49,311 bases of DNA, taken from the NCBI GenBank assembly GCA_020444065.1, contig JAHLLQ010000008.1:142138-191448 (forward strand). The letters are read 5' to 3'. Under the pieces are notes generated by a model. The model ran no database searches. It was not told the origin of the DNA and saw nothing but the letters and a program-made list of their open reading frames with translations. Of the stretch, positions 26,710 to 35,536 are shown one piece after another. The stretch's first letter is position 1, and each line of letters begins with the position of its first letter. The position numbers and the translations under genes are program-made. The DNA is from a bacterium (GTDB lineage: Bacteria; Sumerlaeota; Sumerlaeia; SLMS01; JAHLLQ01).

Positions 26710-29649
26710 ATGAAGTACATTCTTTGGGTTGGGATTCTTGCGGGATTGATAAGCACCACCAGTACCGTCGAGGCTCGGCGACCTCTGTTCCCGGAGCCAG
26801 CCATGAGCTATGGTGAGGGAAGATACATTGGTTTCGATCTCGAAGAGGTGAACGATGTCCTTGCCGTGGGAGAGTGGGGACGAGTGACATTCTTCGACGT
26901 GCAGACTGGAGATCAGCTACCCAACCAGTTGGAAGTCCCCGGCATGCCGTTTGCCGATATCAGCATCTCCCCGGACAAGAAACACCTTTGCTGTCTCGAC
27001 TATCAAGGAGGAGGGGTATGGGATATCGAGACAAATCAATTGGTTTGGGATTTGGAAACGGGAGAATACTACCGGAGCGACGCATCCGACTTCTCCTCCG
27101 ACGGTGAACGGATTGTTCTGCAATTGGCCCAGTTGCCCGGGATCTACGATCTGGCAACGCATCAACTTCTGATCACCTTGGAGAATCCTGATCGAGACCC
27201 CATCGACCCGACTCACTTCTCCCGCTTCGCATTCTCTCCGAATGAGAGCTATGTGCTGGGTATTGGGAACCACTGGGATAGCACTCACGCCGTAATGCTG
27301 ACTCAGTACGTCATCTGGGACAGCCAGTCGGGGCAGATTCTTCAATCAAGCAGCTTCAGTTCATTCGGAGCCGGCAACAATCAACTCATCGTCTTCGATG
27401 GTGATGAGTCGCGCTTTCTCTATTGGAGTTCATCGCACGCTCGTCTGACCAACTTCGCATCCTCTGTTGTGGAGTGGGAATACACAATTGCCGACGATGA
27501 AGCTCTCATGGGAGCGACGCTCTCCCGAGATGGCTCGCTCGTCGCACTCGGCTTCGAAAACGGGGAAGTTCGAGTCATCGATTGGGCCAGCGCTTCGACG
27601 ATTCGATCATTCAGCATCCCGCAGGCGTCCGAGCAGGGACCGAGATTTCTCCGATTCACATCGAACCAGAAGCGATTGATCGCCGGCGGACTGGACCTGG
27701 CGACATATATCTGGAACCTGGAAAATGGCGAGTTGGTGCGCAGAATTGTCCCCTCCGATCTGGAGGCCATCGAGACATATTCATCTGGCAGCGAGCGCAC
27801 TGAACTCTTCTGGGGATCCGACTATCCGATCGCTGTTTCCCCTGACGGCTCTATGATCGCTATCGGAGGCGTCATACATGACCAGACGAGTGGTGAAGTG
27901 ATCCAGCGAATCGAGGGACACACCGACTGGATTTCCTCTGTCCAATTCAGTGCGGATTCATCTCGAGTGATGACGGGATCATGGGACAGCACCTGTCGGA
28001 TATGGGACATCGCCACAGGTTTGAAGACGAAGCGGTTTGAACTTCCCGGCTGGGTCCATCGAGCCATCTTCTCGCCGAACGAATCGATGATCGGCGTGGG
28101 ATACGGCTTCAGAGACATTGCAGTACTCGATGCGAACCAGAAGACCGCCTCGCCGGACCGGGGCAACCTCTCCTTCTGGTCTACGCCTGGGATTTTCACC
28201 GATGTTGCTTTCACCCCTGATGGCACTTCCATAACAGGGGGCGGCGAGTTCTACCCAGCGGATATCGGCGCACAGTACATCCAGAGCGGCGGAGCCGTTT
28301 CGACCGAGTTCTCTCCCGATGGTCAACTTTGCTTGTTGGGAGACCAGGTGCTCTCCTGGCCCGCCGGCACAGAGCTCTACAGGATCAGCAACCTCTTCGA
28401 GGCCGAACTCAGTGCAGCGACATTTTCTCCGGATAGCAGCAGCCTCGCCTGCGCATTCAACCGCATTGGTGAACCAATCCATATCATCGACGCGCAAACC
28501 GGCGAGGATGAAGACCGCGTTGATCTTGGAGATCAGATGGTTCATCGGGACGCGCTCGTCCTAATGCCCGACGGCGAATCTCTTCTTGTTGGCATCGGTG
28601 GAGCCAAGGCGCTGCTCTTTGCCCCTGAGAAAGGACTTCCCCTCGAGGACTGGACACCTAACTGGCTCGATCAATTCGACGTCCCAGTGTTCTCGGAGAC
28701 TGGCCGAGCCCCTCTGGAGATGACGGCGATTGAGAGTTCGCAGCTCTTCGGCACCTGGGAGTCTCCCATTGTCCAGTTACCCTCGCACACTGTCAGCGCA
28801 GACAACTCCCTGGATGGCCAGACGATCATTCGCGCAACGGCACACATTTCCACGACCGAGACAAATCCAGCGCTGGTTCCTCAGGTCCGTGTGCGCGTCA
28901 ACATGGCCGATTTCCGGCAGGCCGATGTGCTCGTGATCGAATCAAGCGCAGGCGGGGAGTTCTCGCCTACGCCGGAGGGACGCGACTACACGCTGACGTT
29001 CATGCCGCCGGTCGGTGCGCCGGAGTGCCGCTTCTCCTTCGACATGCTGAACTTCGATCCCGCGGATTCACAGACAGCGATGACCCGATTGGAGTCGTTT
29101 ACCATCGAATCGACCGAGCAGGCGTTCCTTGATGGAGCGCGCACTGAGGCAGTTTATGACTTTGAGATCGACCAGGGAAGTTGGGAGTTCTTCGCGCTCG
29201 ATCCGCTTGCCATGTCCGAACACGCCTACGATGCCGCGGGCGGCCGCCTGGGACTGGCTGCCGCAGATACGGAGGGTCTGCAGTTCGGAGCATGGAGCAC
29301 CAACGCCGATGATGTCGCAGTAGAATCAGGCAGGCTGTACTTCGCCCGATTCACGATCGGCACCAATGTCAGCGAACTATACCGGATGCCCTACATGAGA
29401 TTGCGCTTGAACGAATCCTCGTACTGCGGCGCGCAGTACACCGAAATTGTCCCTGGGGGCGCGATGACACATCTTCCATCGCCGGGTGCTCCGCGGACCT
29501 TTTCCTGCTTCTTCCCGACCGGGGTGGGGGAGGGGCAGGCACTCCGTCCCTCCTTTGATATTCTGGCCGACACATCGTGGCCCAATGTCTCAACAGAGGA
29601 CTGGATCTATCTCGAGCGACTCGAACTGCTTTCAATTGCCACGCCGTGA
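26710..29649 (+). CDS. Exported WD40-type propeller protein with C-terminal beta-sandwich regions
   Basis: 979 residues from the ATG at 26710, which has AGGAGGTGG immediately upstream; an earlier in-frame start at 26548 would lengthen it without a ribosome site. The signal peptide MKYILWVGILAGLISTTSTVEA predicts export. At least eight WD-like repeats fill about residues 30-650 (e.g. IQRIEGHTDWISSVQFSADS, SRVMTGSWDSTCRIWDIATG). Two C-terminal beta-rich stretches, from about 690 and 855, look like carbohydrate-binding or jelly-roll modules. Ligand unknown. Codon use looks somewhat less GC-biased than that of the neighbours by eye. A genuine T-run terminator follows. Confidence 0.8.
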   Translation: MKYILWVGILAGLISTTSTVEARRPLFPEPAMSYGEGRYIGFDLEEVNDVLAVGEWGRVTFFDVQTGDQLPNQLEVPGMPFADISISPDKKHLCCLDYQGGGVWDIETNQLVWDLETGEYYRSDASDFSSDGERIVLQLAQLPGIYDLATHQLLITLENPDRDPIDPTHFSRFAFSPNESYVLGIGNHWDSTHAVMLTQYVIWDSQSGQILQSSSFSSFGAGNNQLIVFDGDESRFLYWSSSHARLTNFASSVVEWEYTIADDEALMGATLSRDGSLVALGFENGEVRVIDWASASTIRSFSIPQASEQGPRFLRFTSNQKRLIAGGLDLATYIWNLENGELVRRIVPSDLEAIETYSSGSERTELFWGSDYPIAVSPDGSMIAIGGVIHDQTSGEVIQRIEGHTDWISSVQFSADSSRVMTGSWDSTCRIWDIATGLKTKRFELPGWVHRAIFSPNESMIGVGYGFRDIAVLDANQKTASPDRGNLSFWSTPGIFTDVAFTPDGTSITGGGEFYPADIGAQYIQSGGAVSTEFSPDGQLCLLGDQVLSWPAGTELYRISNLFEAELSAATFSPDSSSLACAFNRIGEPIHIIDAQTGEDEDRVDLGDQMVHRDALVLMPDGESLLVGIGGAKALLFAPEKGLPLEDWTPNWLDQFDVPVFSETGRAPLEMTAIESSQLFGTWESPIVQLPSHTVSADNSLDGQTIIRATAHISTTETNPALVPQVRVRVNMADFRQADVLVIESSAGGEFSPTPEGRDYTLTFMPPVGAPECRFSFDMLNFDPADSQTAMTRLESFTIESTEQAFLDGARTEAVYDFEIDQGSWEFFALDPLAMSEHAYDAAGGRLGLAAADTEGLQFGAWSTNADDVAVESGRLYFARFTIGTNVSELYRMPYMRLRLNESSYCGAQYTEIVPGGAMTHLPSPGAPRTFSCFFPTGVGEGQALRPSFDILADTSWPNVSTEDWIYLERLELLSIATP

Positions 29650-29731
29650 GGCGGGACGCCCTTAAATGGAACAGAGGCGCCGGACTGTCCTCGAAGGTGA
29701 CACGGTGCGCCTCTGACCCACAAAATGTTGC

Positions 29732-29763
29732 GCGGCTGCCTACTGCAGGCCGCTACGTTTTTT
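29732..29763 (+). terminator. Intrinsic terminator after the WD40 gene
   Basis: GCGGC-TGC / GCA-G-GCCGC hairpin with a 5-nt loop and one bulged G, then TACG and six T. It is the only hairpin in the window followed by a clear T-run of this length. It stands about 80 bp after the WD40 stop. Confidence 0.8.
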
Positions 29764-29813
29764 CACACAAAGCTCTCGAAACCTGAAGAAGTACCTCTCG
29801 TTCGAATGGCGTT

Positions 29814-30002
29814 TCAGACTTCTCTCTCCTCGCACTGGGCGAGGTAATCGTCCCACTGCTCAGTCTCTGATTGCGAATTCGTCGGCTTCTGAACCTCGCG
29901 GCGATTCCACAGGGACTTTGTTGGGCGCATGTGTGAAGGGAACTTGCTGAAGTCGATGGGTAAGGGAGTTCTGTCGTACTGCGGGTAATAGTTGCCAGTC
30001 AT
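29814..30002 (-). CDS. Small orphan protein (62 residues)
   Basis: Chosen start is the ATG at 30002 with AAGGTGG about 6 nt upstream. The product begins MTGNYYPQYDRTPLPIDFSK and ends EEREV; it is polar, with no signal peptide or membrane segment. I recognise no family. The support is the good ribosome site, an otherwise empty gap, and codon use that is not plainly a shadow of another gene. It could still be chance. Confidence 0.4.
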   Translation of the reverse strand: MTGNYYPQYDRTPLPIDFSKFPSHMRPTKSLWNRREVQKPTNSQSETEQWDDYLAQCEEREV

Positions 30003-30457
30003 GGTACCCACCTTTCCCTGATGTTACATCCTTTGTTCGGAGCCTACAAAGGCAAGTTCCGGGCCCACTACATCAGTTCGTATTGCCAGTCTGCTTCTGT
30101 CCACGTCGCGACGTCATATCGCCTGCATTATCAGGACATTTGCATGAGCACGGGGTCGGTCGGTCGAGCAGATCCTTACCGATTCCGGTGGTCTCCTTTT
30201 GCCCCGGCGGAAAATTCCGCCCACCAGGCCGACCCCTTGGAACCACAGGCATAAGCGCCTTTATTGCCACCCGAAAACACGTTCCCTCATTTGTTGTTAC
30301 ACTGCGGAATTCAGCGCCGATTGTCAACTCCGATCACTGTCCAGATCTGGCATAAGTGCGACTCTTCAAACACCGATGATGCGCCGCAGCAATTCTTCGC
30401 GTGACATGCATTTCGGGTTGGGACAGATTGTCCCGTGTCCTCAGGACGCACTTTGCC
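30003..30457. other. Intergenic stretch without a supportable gene
   Basis: 455 bp. Overlapping open frames of about 80-180 codons occur on both strands but lack ribosome sites and look like chance frames. It holds a perfect 16-bp dyad, GGCGGAA-AA-TTCCGCC (30206-30221), and a second one, GGGACA-GAT-TGTCCC (30420-30434), just before the small membrane protein gene. Either could be an operator or an RNA hairpin. Confidence 0.5.
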
Positions 30458-30739
30458 ATGAAGCGACCTTCCCTGCGATTCACGTGGACCTCGCGCCTCA
30501 GCGGCGCCGCTGCTCTTGGCGTGTTCATCGGGCTCTGGGGGCTCGACATCTTCTTCCCTGCGTTTCACGACTGGTCGCGCCAGCTCGAGATCGACTTCTT
30601 CGGCATTCCTCCGCGCCACCCCGGCCAGCTAGTTCCCGGAACATCCGCCGTCGCCGCCGGAATCCTCTTCGCCATCGTCGGTTTCGTCACCGATTTGACC
30701 ATCTACCGGCGCCAATCGGCCGAATGGGAAGATGATTAG
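30458..30739 (+). CDS. Small membrane protein (93 residues), two predicted helices
   Basis: Starts at the ATG at 30458 (AGGA about 11 nt upstream). The basic N-terminus MKRPSLRFTWTSR is followed by a hydrophobic helix (LSGAAALGVFIGLWGLDIFF), a loop with HPGQLVPGTSA, and a second helix (AAGILFAIVGFVTDLTIY) ending in RRQSAEWEDD. No family recognised. It lies 132 bp before the ATPase gene on the same strand, so it may be an accessory part of that module, though the gap makes co-transcription unsure. Confidence 0.55.
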   Translation: MKRPSLRFTWTSRLSGAAALGVFIGLWGLDIFFPAFHDWSRQLEIDFFGIPPRHPGQLVPGTSAVAAGILFAIVGFVTDLTIYRRQSAEWEDD

Positions 30740-30871
30740 GGTGTTACGGCCCTGAAGAGATGATCTGAGTCAGGATGTCGTCACCATCCACTCGAATGGC
30801 GGATTCCTGTTGTCTCTCCGAGCGGAAGGTCGAGACTGGGCTCATCAAGCACACAGGGTAGGGAACACAGT

Positions 30872-32062
30872 ATGATCACAAAGTTCCAAATAAAGAACTT
30901 CAAGTCTCTGGCGGGCTTCAGTCTGCCGCCTGACAAAGATCGGCTGGGCCCCATGGTTTGTCTCGTGGGGCTAAATGGAGCTGGGAAATCCACCGTTCTG
31001 CAGGCACTGGACTTCGTGGCCCATCTGGTCACCGGGCAACCACTCGCTTGGCTTGCAAAGCGCCGATGGGTACGAGACGGCTTCGTCAGTGCATTCTCGG
31101 GGGTTCGTTCCAATACTATCGAAATCCATATCGAGCTCGAACTCCCAGATGATGTTGTCGTCTGGGATGCAAGATATGACTGCGATCAACACCGGTGTCA
31201 GAAAGAGGAGTTGGTTTGTAAGAGCACAGGGGACAAATACCTGGAGGTTGAGGGTGGCACCCTCTCGGTGAAGTCTGTAGAGGGGGAAGGCTCGAAACAC
31301 AACTACAAAATCCCCTTCGAATATGGTGGCTCGGTCATCTCGCAACTCAAGACCTCAGAAATTCACCCGATCATAGGAGACTTTCGGACCGTATTCACCA
31401 GGCTCCGCGCTTTGGAGCTGCTTTCCCCCTCAATCCTCAGAAGCCGAGCGCGTGGAGATGAGCAGATCGGATATGGGGGGGAGAACCTCTCCGTTTTTCT
31501 GGAATCGCTTTCGGATGATCAGCGAGAAGAACTCACCCAGAGGCTCCAAGGCTTTTACCCCACAATGGATAGCTGGGACATTGAAACATCAGCGGCCGGG
31601 GGGTGGAAAGGGATCCAATTGCAGGAACACTACCCCAATGAAGCCCGCATCGGCGCAGAGCACATCAACGACGGCTTTCTGCGTGTGATAGCCATTCTCT
31701 CTCAGGCCTACACGGAAGATCGCTTCGTACTGATTGATGAGATCGAGAACGGTATGAATCCCGAAATTGTCGAGAAGCTGATGGACTTCCTGGTAGAACT
31801 AGGTAAGCAGGGCAAGCAGGTCATTGTCACGACGCACAGCCCGCTCATTCTGAACTACCTTGAGGACGAGGTCGCTGAGAAGGCAGTCTATCTTCTCTAC
31901 CGGAATAATCTGGGACATACCAAAGCTGTTCGCTACTTCTCGTTTCCCCAGACAAGACGCAAGCTTGAGGCGCTTGGTCCTGGTGAGGTCTATGCTGACA
32001 CACCTGTCTCCGACTTGGTGGACTCTCTTGTTCGAGAGGACTCGGAGGGGTATGGAGAATGA
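30872..32062 (+). CDS. RecF/OLD-like ABC-class ATPase of a putative two-gene defence module
   Basis: 396 residues. It begins MITKFQIKNFKSLAGFSL, the beta-strand start typical of AAA_15/AAA_21 (OLD, RecF, Rad50-like) ATPases. Walker A is GLNGAGKS (33-40), a signature-like INDGFLRVIAIL at about 265-276, Walker B FVLIDEIENGMNP (285-297; D289, E290), and an H-loop TTHSP with H322. It lacks a fused Toprim domain; this is supplied by the next gene, whose ATG overlaps its stop (ATGA). In known systems of this shape (PARIS AriA, AbiL AbiLi, split OLD) the ATPase senses phage and controls a Toprim partner. Function here is inferred. Confidence 0.85.
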   Translation: MITKFQIKNFKSLAGFSLPPDKDRLGPMVCLVGLNGAGKSTVLQALDFVAHLVTGQPLAWLAKRRWVRDGFVSAFSGVRSNTIEIHIELELPDDVVVWDARYDCDQHRCQKEELVCKSTGDKYLEVEGGTLSVKSVEGEGSKHNYKIPFEYGGSVISQLKTSEIHPIIGDFRTVFTRLRALELLSPSILRSRARGDEQIGYGGENLSVFLESLSDDQREELTQRLQGFYPTMDSWDIETSAAGGWKGIQLQEHYPNEARIGAEHINDGFLRVIAILSQAYTEDRFVLIDEIENGMNPEIVEKLMDFLVELGKQGKQVIVTTHSPLILNYLEDEVAEKAVYLLYRNNLGHTKAVRYFSFPQTRRKLEALGPGEVYADTPVSDLVDSLVREDSEGYGE

Positions 32063-32808
32063 AGTGGCTGGTTTCCGGCGAGGGGGCAACCGACATCGGG
32101 ACGTGTGCCATCGGGAGTTCGGTCTCTTGCCGCGGGGAGCAATTCGAGATCGGCCCGATGGCGGCGATCATTGATCGATTGCTTGAGCCAATTGTCGATT
32201 ACTCTCCCCTCGCTTTCGAATCAATCTGCCTGCTTCGAAAGCAGGACCTGACCAGACGCTCCAGACGCTCCAAGTCACTTCGGTTCGTTGCTCTCCCCGG
32301 CAAGAAAGCCGACACAGGGACGCGCTTCTTCTTCAAGAATGCCCTCGCCCTTGCGCGAGCAGCCCGGGAGATGGAGGCGGAGGACCGATGTCCCGTATGC
32401 GCTGTGTTATTCAGAGATGCTGACGGCACTCACACCAGCTCCGAAACTGAATACGCTCAGAAGCTCAAGTCCATGGAACTGGGTTTCAAAGCGGCTGATG
32501 GGTTCGATCGGGGTGTTCCGATGATTCCCAAGCCAAAGAGCGAAGCCTGGCTCATCTGCGCTCTCAAAGAAGACTCTCCCTACTCATTTTGCGACCGATT
32601 GGAAGAGACACTCCCCGGCAATGATGACAGCCCTAATTCGGCGAAGATGCAGCTTGCTGAGATCCTTCTCGCCAAGGGGAAATCGACTTCCGATCTGGCC
32701 GAGATGGTGATGAACCAGGAGATACATCCAGACCGGATTGATATGCCCAGCTTCAACAGCTTCCGCCAACGCCTTGAACTCGTTGCCCGCGAGATGATCC
32801 GGTCGTGA
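32059..32808 (+). CDS. Toprim-fold (DUF4276/RloB-like) partner of the ATPase
   Basis: 249 residues. The Toprim pattern is visible: an early glutamate in VSGEGATDIG (E8) and a later DxD in VLFRDADG (D120, D122), with a strand between. MIPKPKSEAWLICAL (about 155-169) is typical of DUF4276-like proteins. A CPVC pair (111-114) may add a metal or disulfide site. The start overlaps the ATPase stop by 4 bp, showing translational coupling. By analogy with AriB and AbiLii it is the likely nuclease/toxin effector. The family assignment is from motif reading only. Confidence 0.75.
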   Translation: MKWLVSGEGATDIGTCAIGSSVSCRGEQFEIGPMAAIIDRLLEPIVDYSPLAFESICLLRKQDLTRRSRRSKSLRFVALPGKKADTGTRFFFKNALALARAAREMEAEDRCPVCAVLFRDADGTHTSSETEYAQKLKSMELGFKAADGFDRGVPMIPKPKSEAWLICALKEDSPYSFCDRLEETLPGNDDSPNSAKMQLAEILLAKGKSTSDLAEMVMNQEIHPDRIDMPSFNSFRQRLELVAREMIRS

Positions 32809-32921
32809 CGGCGACCTTTGGCAACTACTGAGCAAAACACGGTTGATCTCAAACGGGTGACTCTTCCACCCTGGGGCAGCATTTTGAAGACTTGCTAACT
32901 TGGCCGGGGCTGCTTCCGACG

Positions 32922-35528
32922 ATGTCTGAGTTTCACGACCAACTGATTGGGTTCCTTCGCCGCGGCGACGCGCAGAGCGCCCTCGTGACCGCTCAGAAGT
33001 GGATTCAGATCGGGGAGGCGCCGGTTCGCGAGACGGCGATTGAGATCGCCAAGGCTGTCGGCCAGGTCTATCGCGACCTGATTTCAGACCCGGTTCACGA
33101 GTTCATCGGCCTGGCGGAGCAGAAGCTCGGCCCAGAGGCGGGCGGCCTCGTCGGCAAAGCCGTCGGCCGCTTGATCAAGATGACGGAACAGTGGGAGCCC
33201 AGGCTGCGCTCCTGCTACGAGGAACGCATGGCGCGCGAGCTGCGCGACTTCGTCCGCAGCAAGAACTGGAACGAGGCCCTCGGCAATGTTGAAGCGCTTT
33301 GCCGTCCAGTCCGCGGCGGCGATGACGAACTCCGCCAGCGCGCTCTCTACGTCGGCAACGTTCTCGGCACCTGCCTGAACCATCCGAAGGAAGCCGATCA
33401 CCTCCTGAAGCTTGTCGCGAAGGACCCCGAGGCCTATGGCGTCACGCATCGGCTTGTCTCTGAAATGCAGGAAGCAAAGGACGATCGCCATTCGCGGATG
33501 ATGGCAACCCAGGTCGACAACATTGAGAACCAGTGGACGCAGACGCTGCGCTCGACCCAGGTCGACATCATGCAGTTGATGCCGCCGCGAAACGAGATGG
33601 GCGATCCCTCGGAAGAGAACCTTCGCGATGTTGGCGATATCTTCCGCTCGATCCTGCGCGTTCCGATCATGAAGCGCGAGACGGATCTGCTCGTCGATGC
33701 GACCTTGTTGCTCGTGGATTTCACGCCGAAGGAGCTTGCGTACGCCGCTGCGGCATCCGGTGTTGAAGGTCGAAGCTACACCGAGTTGGGCTTCCGGGCC
33801 AGAAAGACCATCGCGCTGGTCTTCTCATCGCTGGGCGAGAATCCATTTTTCACACAGCTCTACGGCCAGTGGGCCGAGGATCAGTTGGAGACGCGCTACG
33901 CCGGCCAGGTGATCGAGTTCATGGGCGCCATTCGTTGCGATGACTACGCTCCCTTCCTGGCGGACCTGTGGCAGCGCCGAAGCTACAAACATCTGCGCTC
34001 CGAACTCGCCACGGCGCTCGCGAATTTGGCTTCGCCGGAATCGGCGGACCTGATGCTGAACGAGCTCAAGACCCTGACGACAAAACGCGTCATCGACCCC
34101 GCCGCCATGCGCGAAGCCGAGCGTCTTCTCGCCGGGCTGGGCCGAATCGTTCGTTCGCCAAGAACCGATGACAAGGTTCGCCGGCACATCGTCTCGAAGA
34201 CGCTTTCCATGATGCCGCGCGACAACATCAAGCTCTCCAACGAGGCGGTCATGCAGGTTCTCTCGGCGCGCCCCGACGTCCTGTCCGATGCACAGCGGCG
34301 ATGGGCCATCGATCGTCTGGTGGATGCGTTGTGGGTGCCGGATCAGTCGACCGAGATGACTCGCGGCGAGGATCGGGCGGACAACTTCCTTGGTGCGCGC
34401 AATCCGATCATGAAGGCGCTCAAGAACATCGGCACGCAGGATCCCGATCACCTTTATGCAGGACTGGAGCGCCAGTCGGCGCGGTATAGCGGTGCGATGA
34501 TGGCCGCGGCAGAGATCCTCGAGGAGATTCACGATCCCCGCTCGGTTCAGGTGCTTCAGAAGATGCTTCTGACCGCCTCGATGCACGACGAGGAACGCGA
34601 GTTGCCGACGCAAAAGGAGACCTATTGGGATCCCGCCGAGCAACGCCGCAAACCCCTCACCAAGCAAATGGTGACCAGCTCGCTGGTCGAGTCTCTCGGC
34701 CATATTGGTACACCCGACGCAAAGAAGGCTCTTCAAAACTTGCAACAGCAGGTGCAGATGGGTCGTGTGAAGAGCTTTGGCAAGCAGGCCGAAGAACTCC
34801 TCGTCAAGACTGTGGGTGCTCCGATGGGAACCGCATCCGAACACGCCGGTTCGGATGCCCCGGATGAGCAATCGGAATCCAGAAAGCCAGAGAAGGCCGA
34901 TCCGGACGAGGTGAAGAAGCTGATCAAGGCGATCTCCGCTTCTCACTTCTTCAAGGGCTCGGCCAAGCGCGCGCAGGCGAAGATTATGGCGTTGGTTCGA
35001 CTCGCGCAGATCAAATCTGTCGATGCGCTCGATGCGATTGCGAAGAACCTGGCCGACAAGGATCCGATGGTGGCGTCCGCGGCGATCTCTGCGCTGGCCG
35101 ATTACGGCGGACCGGGCCAACCGGGTTACATGGTAGAACTTGTCATGGAGAAGGTGTTCGAAGCCCTCGAACACAAGGATCCTGCGATGCGCCAGTCAGC
35201 GACGAAGCTGCTCCGCGAACTCGGTCCGAATCGCCCGGAGATTCGCCGTCGCGTCGTTGAGTACGCCAAGACCATCGACGATCAGAAGATCAAGCTGCGG
35301 CTGAAGATGGCCATGGAGGATACGACTGGCAGTCCCGTGGATGAAAACGGGCGAGTCGTTCAGTTGCCGGATGAGGAGAAGGAAGAGGCCCAGGATTACC
35401 AGAAGAGTCTGCAGGCGGCTTCTGAACGCCGAGATCTCGATCTAAAACGCGAGTACTTCGAACGTCGCCGTGCCTGGATCGCCGGCGGCAAAGAAGGTCC
35501 CCCACCTCAGCCGCCTCCGGGCACGTAG
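32922..35528 (+). CDS. Large HEAT-like helical-repeat protein
   Basis: 868 residues from the ATG at 32922; a TTG at 32892 is in frame and neither has a clear ribosome site. No signal peptide or membrane helix. Long runs of paired amphipathic helices resemble HEAT/armadillo repeats, most clearly near the C-terminus (VDALDAIAKNLADKDPMVAS, AAISALADYGG, and the following EALEHKDPAMRQSATKLLREL). The end is charged and Pro-rich (GKEGPPPQPPPGT). Such proteins are scaffolds; the partner is unknown. The next gene starts 8 bp downstream. Confidence 0.75.
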   Translation: MSEFHDQLIGFLRRGDAQSALVTAQKWIQIGEAPVRETAIEIAKAVGQVYRDLISDPVHEFIGLAEQKLGPEAGGLVGKAVGRLIKMTEQWEPRLRSCYEERMARELRDFVRSKNWNEALGNVEALCRPVRGGDDELRQRALYVGNVLGTCLNHPKEADHLLKLVAKDPEAYGVTHRLVSEMQEAKDDRHSRMMATQVDNIENQWTQTLRSTQVDIMQLMPPRNEMGDPSEENLRDVGDIFRSILRVPIMKRETDLLVDATLLLVDFTPKELAYAAAASGVEGRSYTELGFRARKTIALVFSSLGENPFFTQLYGQWAEDQLETRYAGQVIEFMGAIRCDDYAPFLADLWQRRSYKHLRSELATALANLASPESADLMLNELKTLTTKRVIDPAAMREAERLLAGLGRIVRSPRTDDKVRRHIVSKTLSMMPRDNIKLSNEAVMQVLSARPDVLSDAQRRWAIDRLVDALWVPDQSTEMTRGEDRADNFLGARNPIMKALKNIGTQDPDHLYAGLERQSARYSGAMMAAAEILEEIHDPRSVQVLQKMLLTASMHDEERELPTQKETYWDPAEQRRKPLTKQMVTSSLVESLGHIGTPDAKKALQNLQQQVQMGRVKSFGKQAEELLVKTVGAPMGTASEHAGSDAPDEQSESRKPEKADPDEVKKLIKAISASHFFKGSAKRAQAKIMALVRLAQIKSVDALDAIAKNLADKDPMVASAAISALADYGGPGQPGYMVELVMEKVFEALEHKDPAMRQSATKLLRELGPNRPEIRRRVVEYAKTIDDQKIKLRLKMAMEDTTGSPVDENGRVVQLPDEEKEEAQDYQKSLQAASERRDLDLKREYFERRRAWIAGGKEGPPPQPPPGT

Positions 35529-35536
35529 GTGGATTC

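Noticed and set aside
30073-30355. Overlapping open frames on both strands in the gap before the small membrane protein
   Set aside because: No ribosome site, no recognisable domain, and both strands are open at once, which points to chance.
33825-35174. A 449-codon open frame antisense to the HEAT-like gene
   Set aside because: No start signal or domain; the sense frame continues unbroken through the region.
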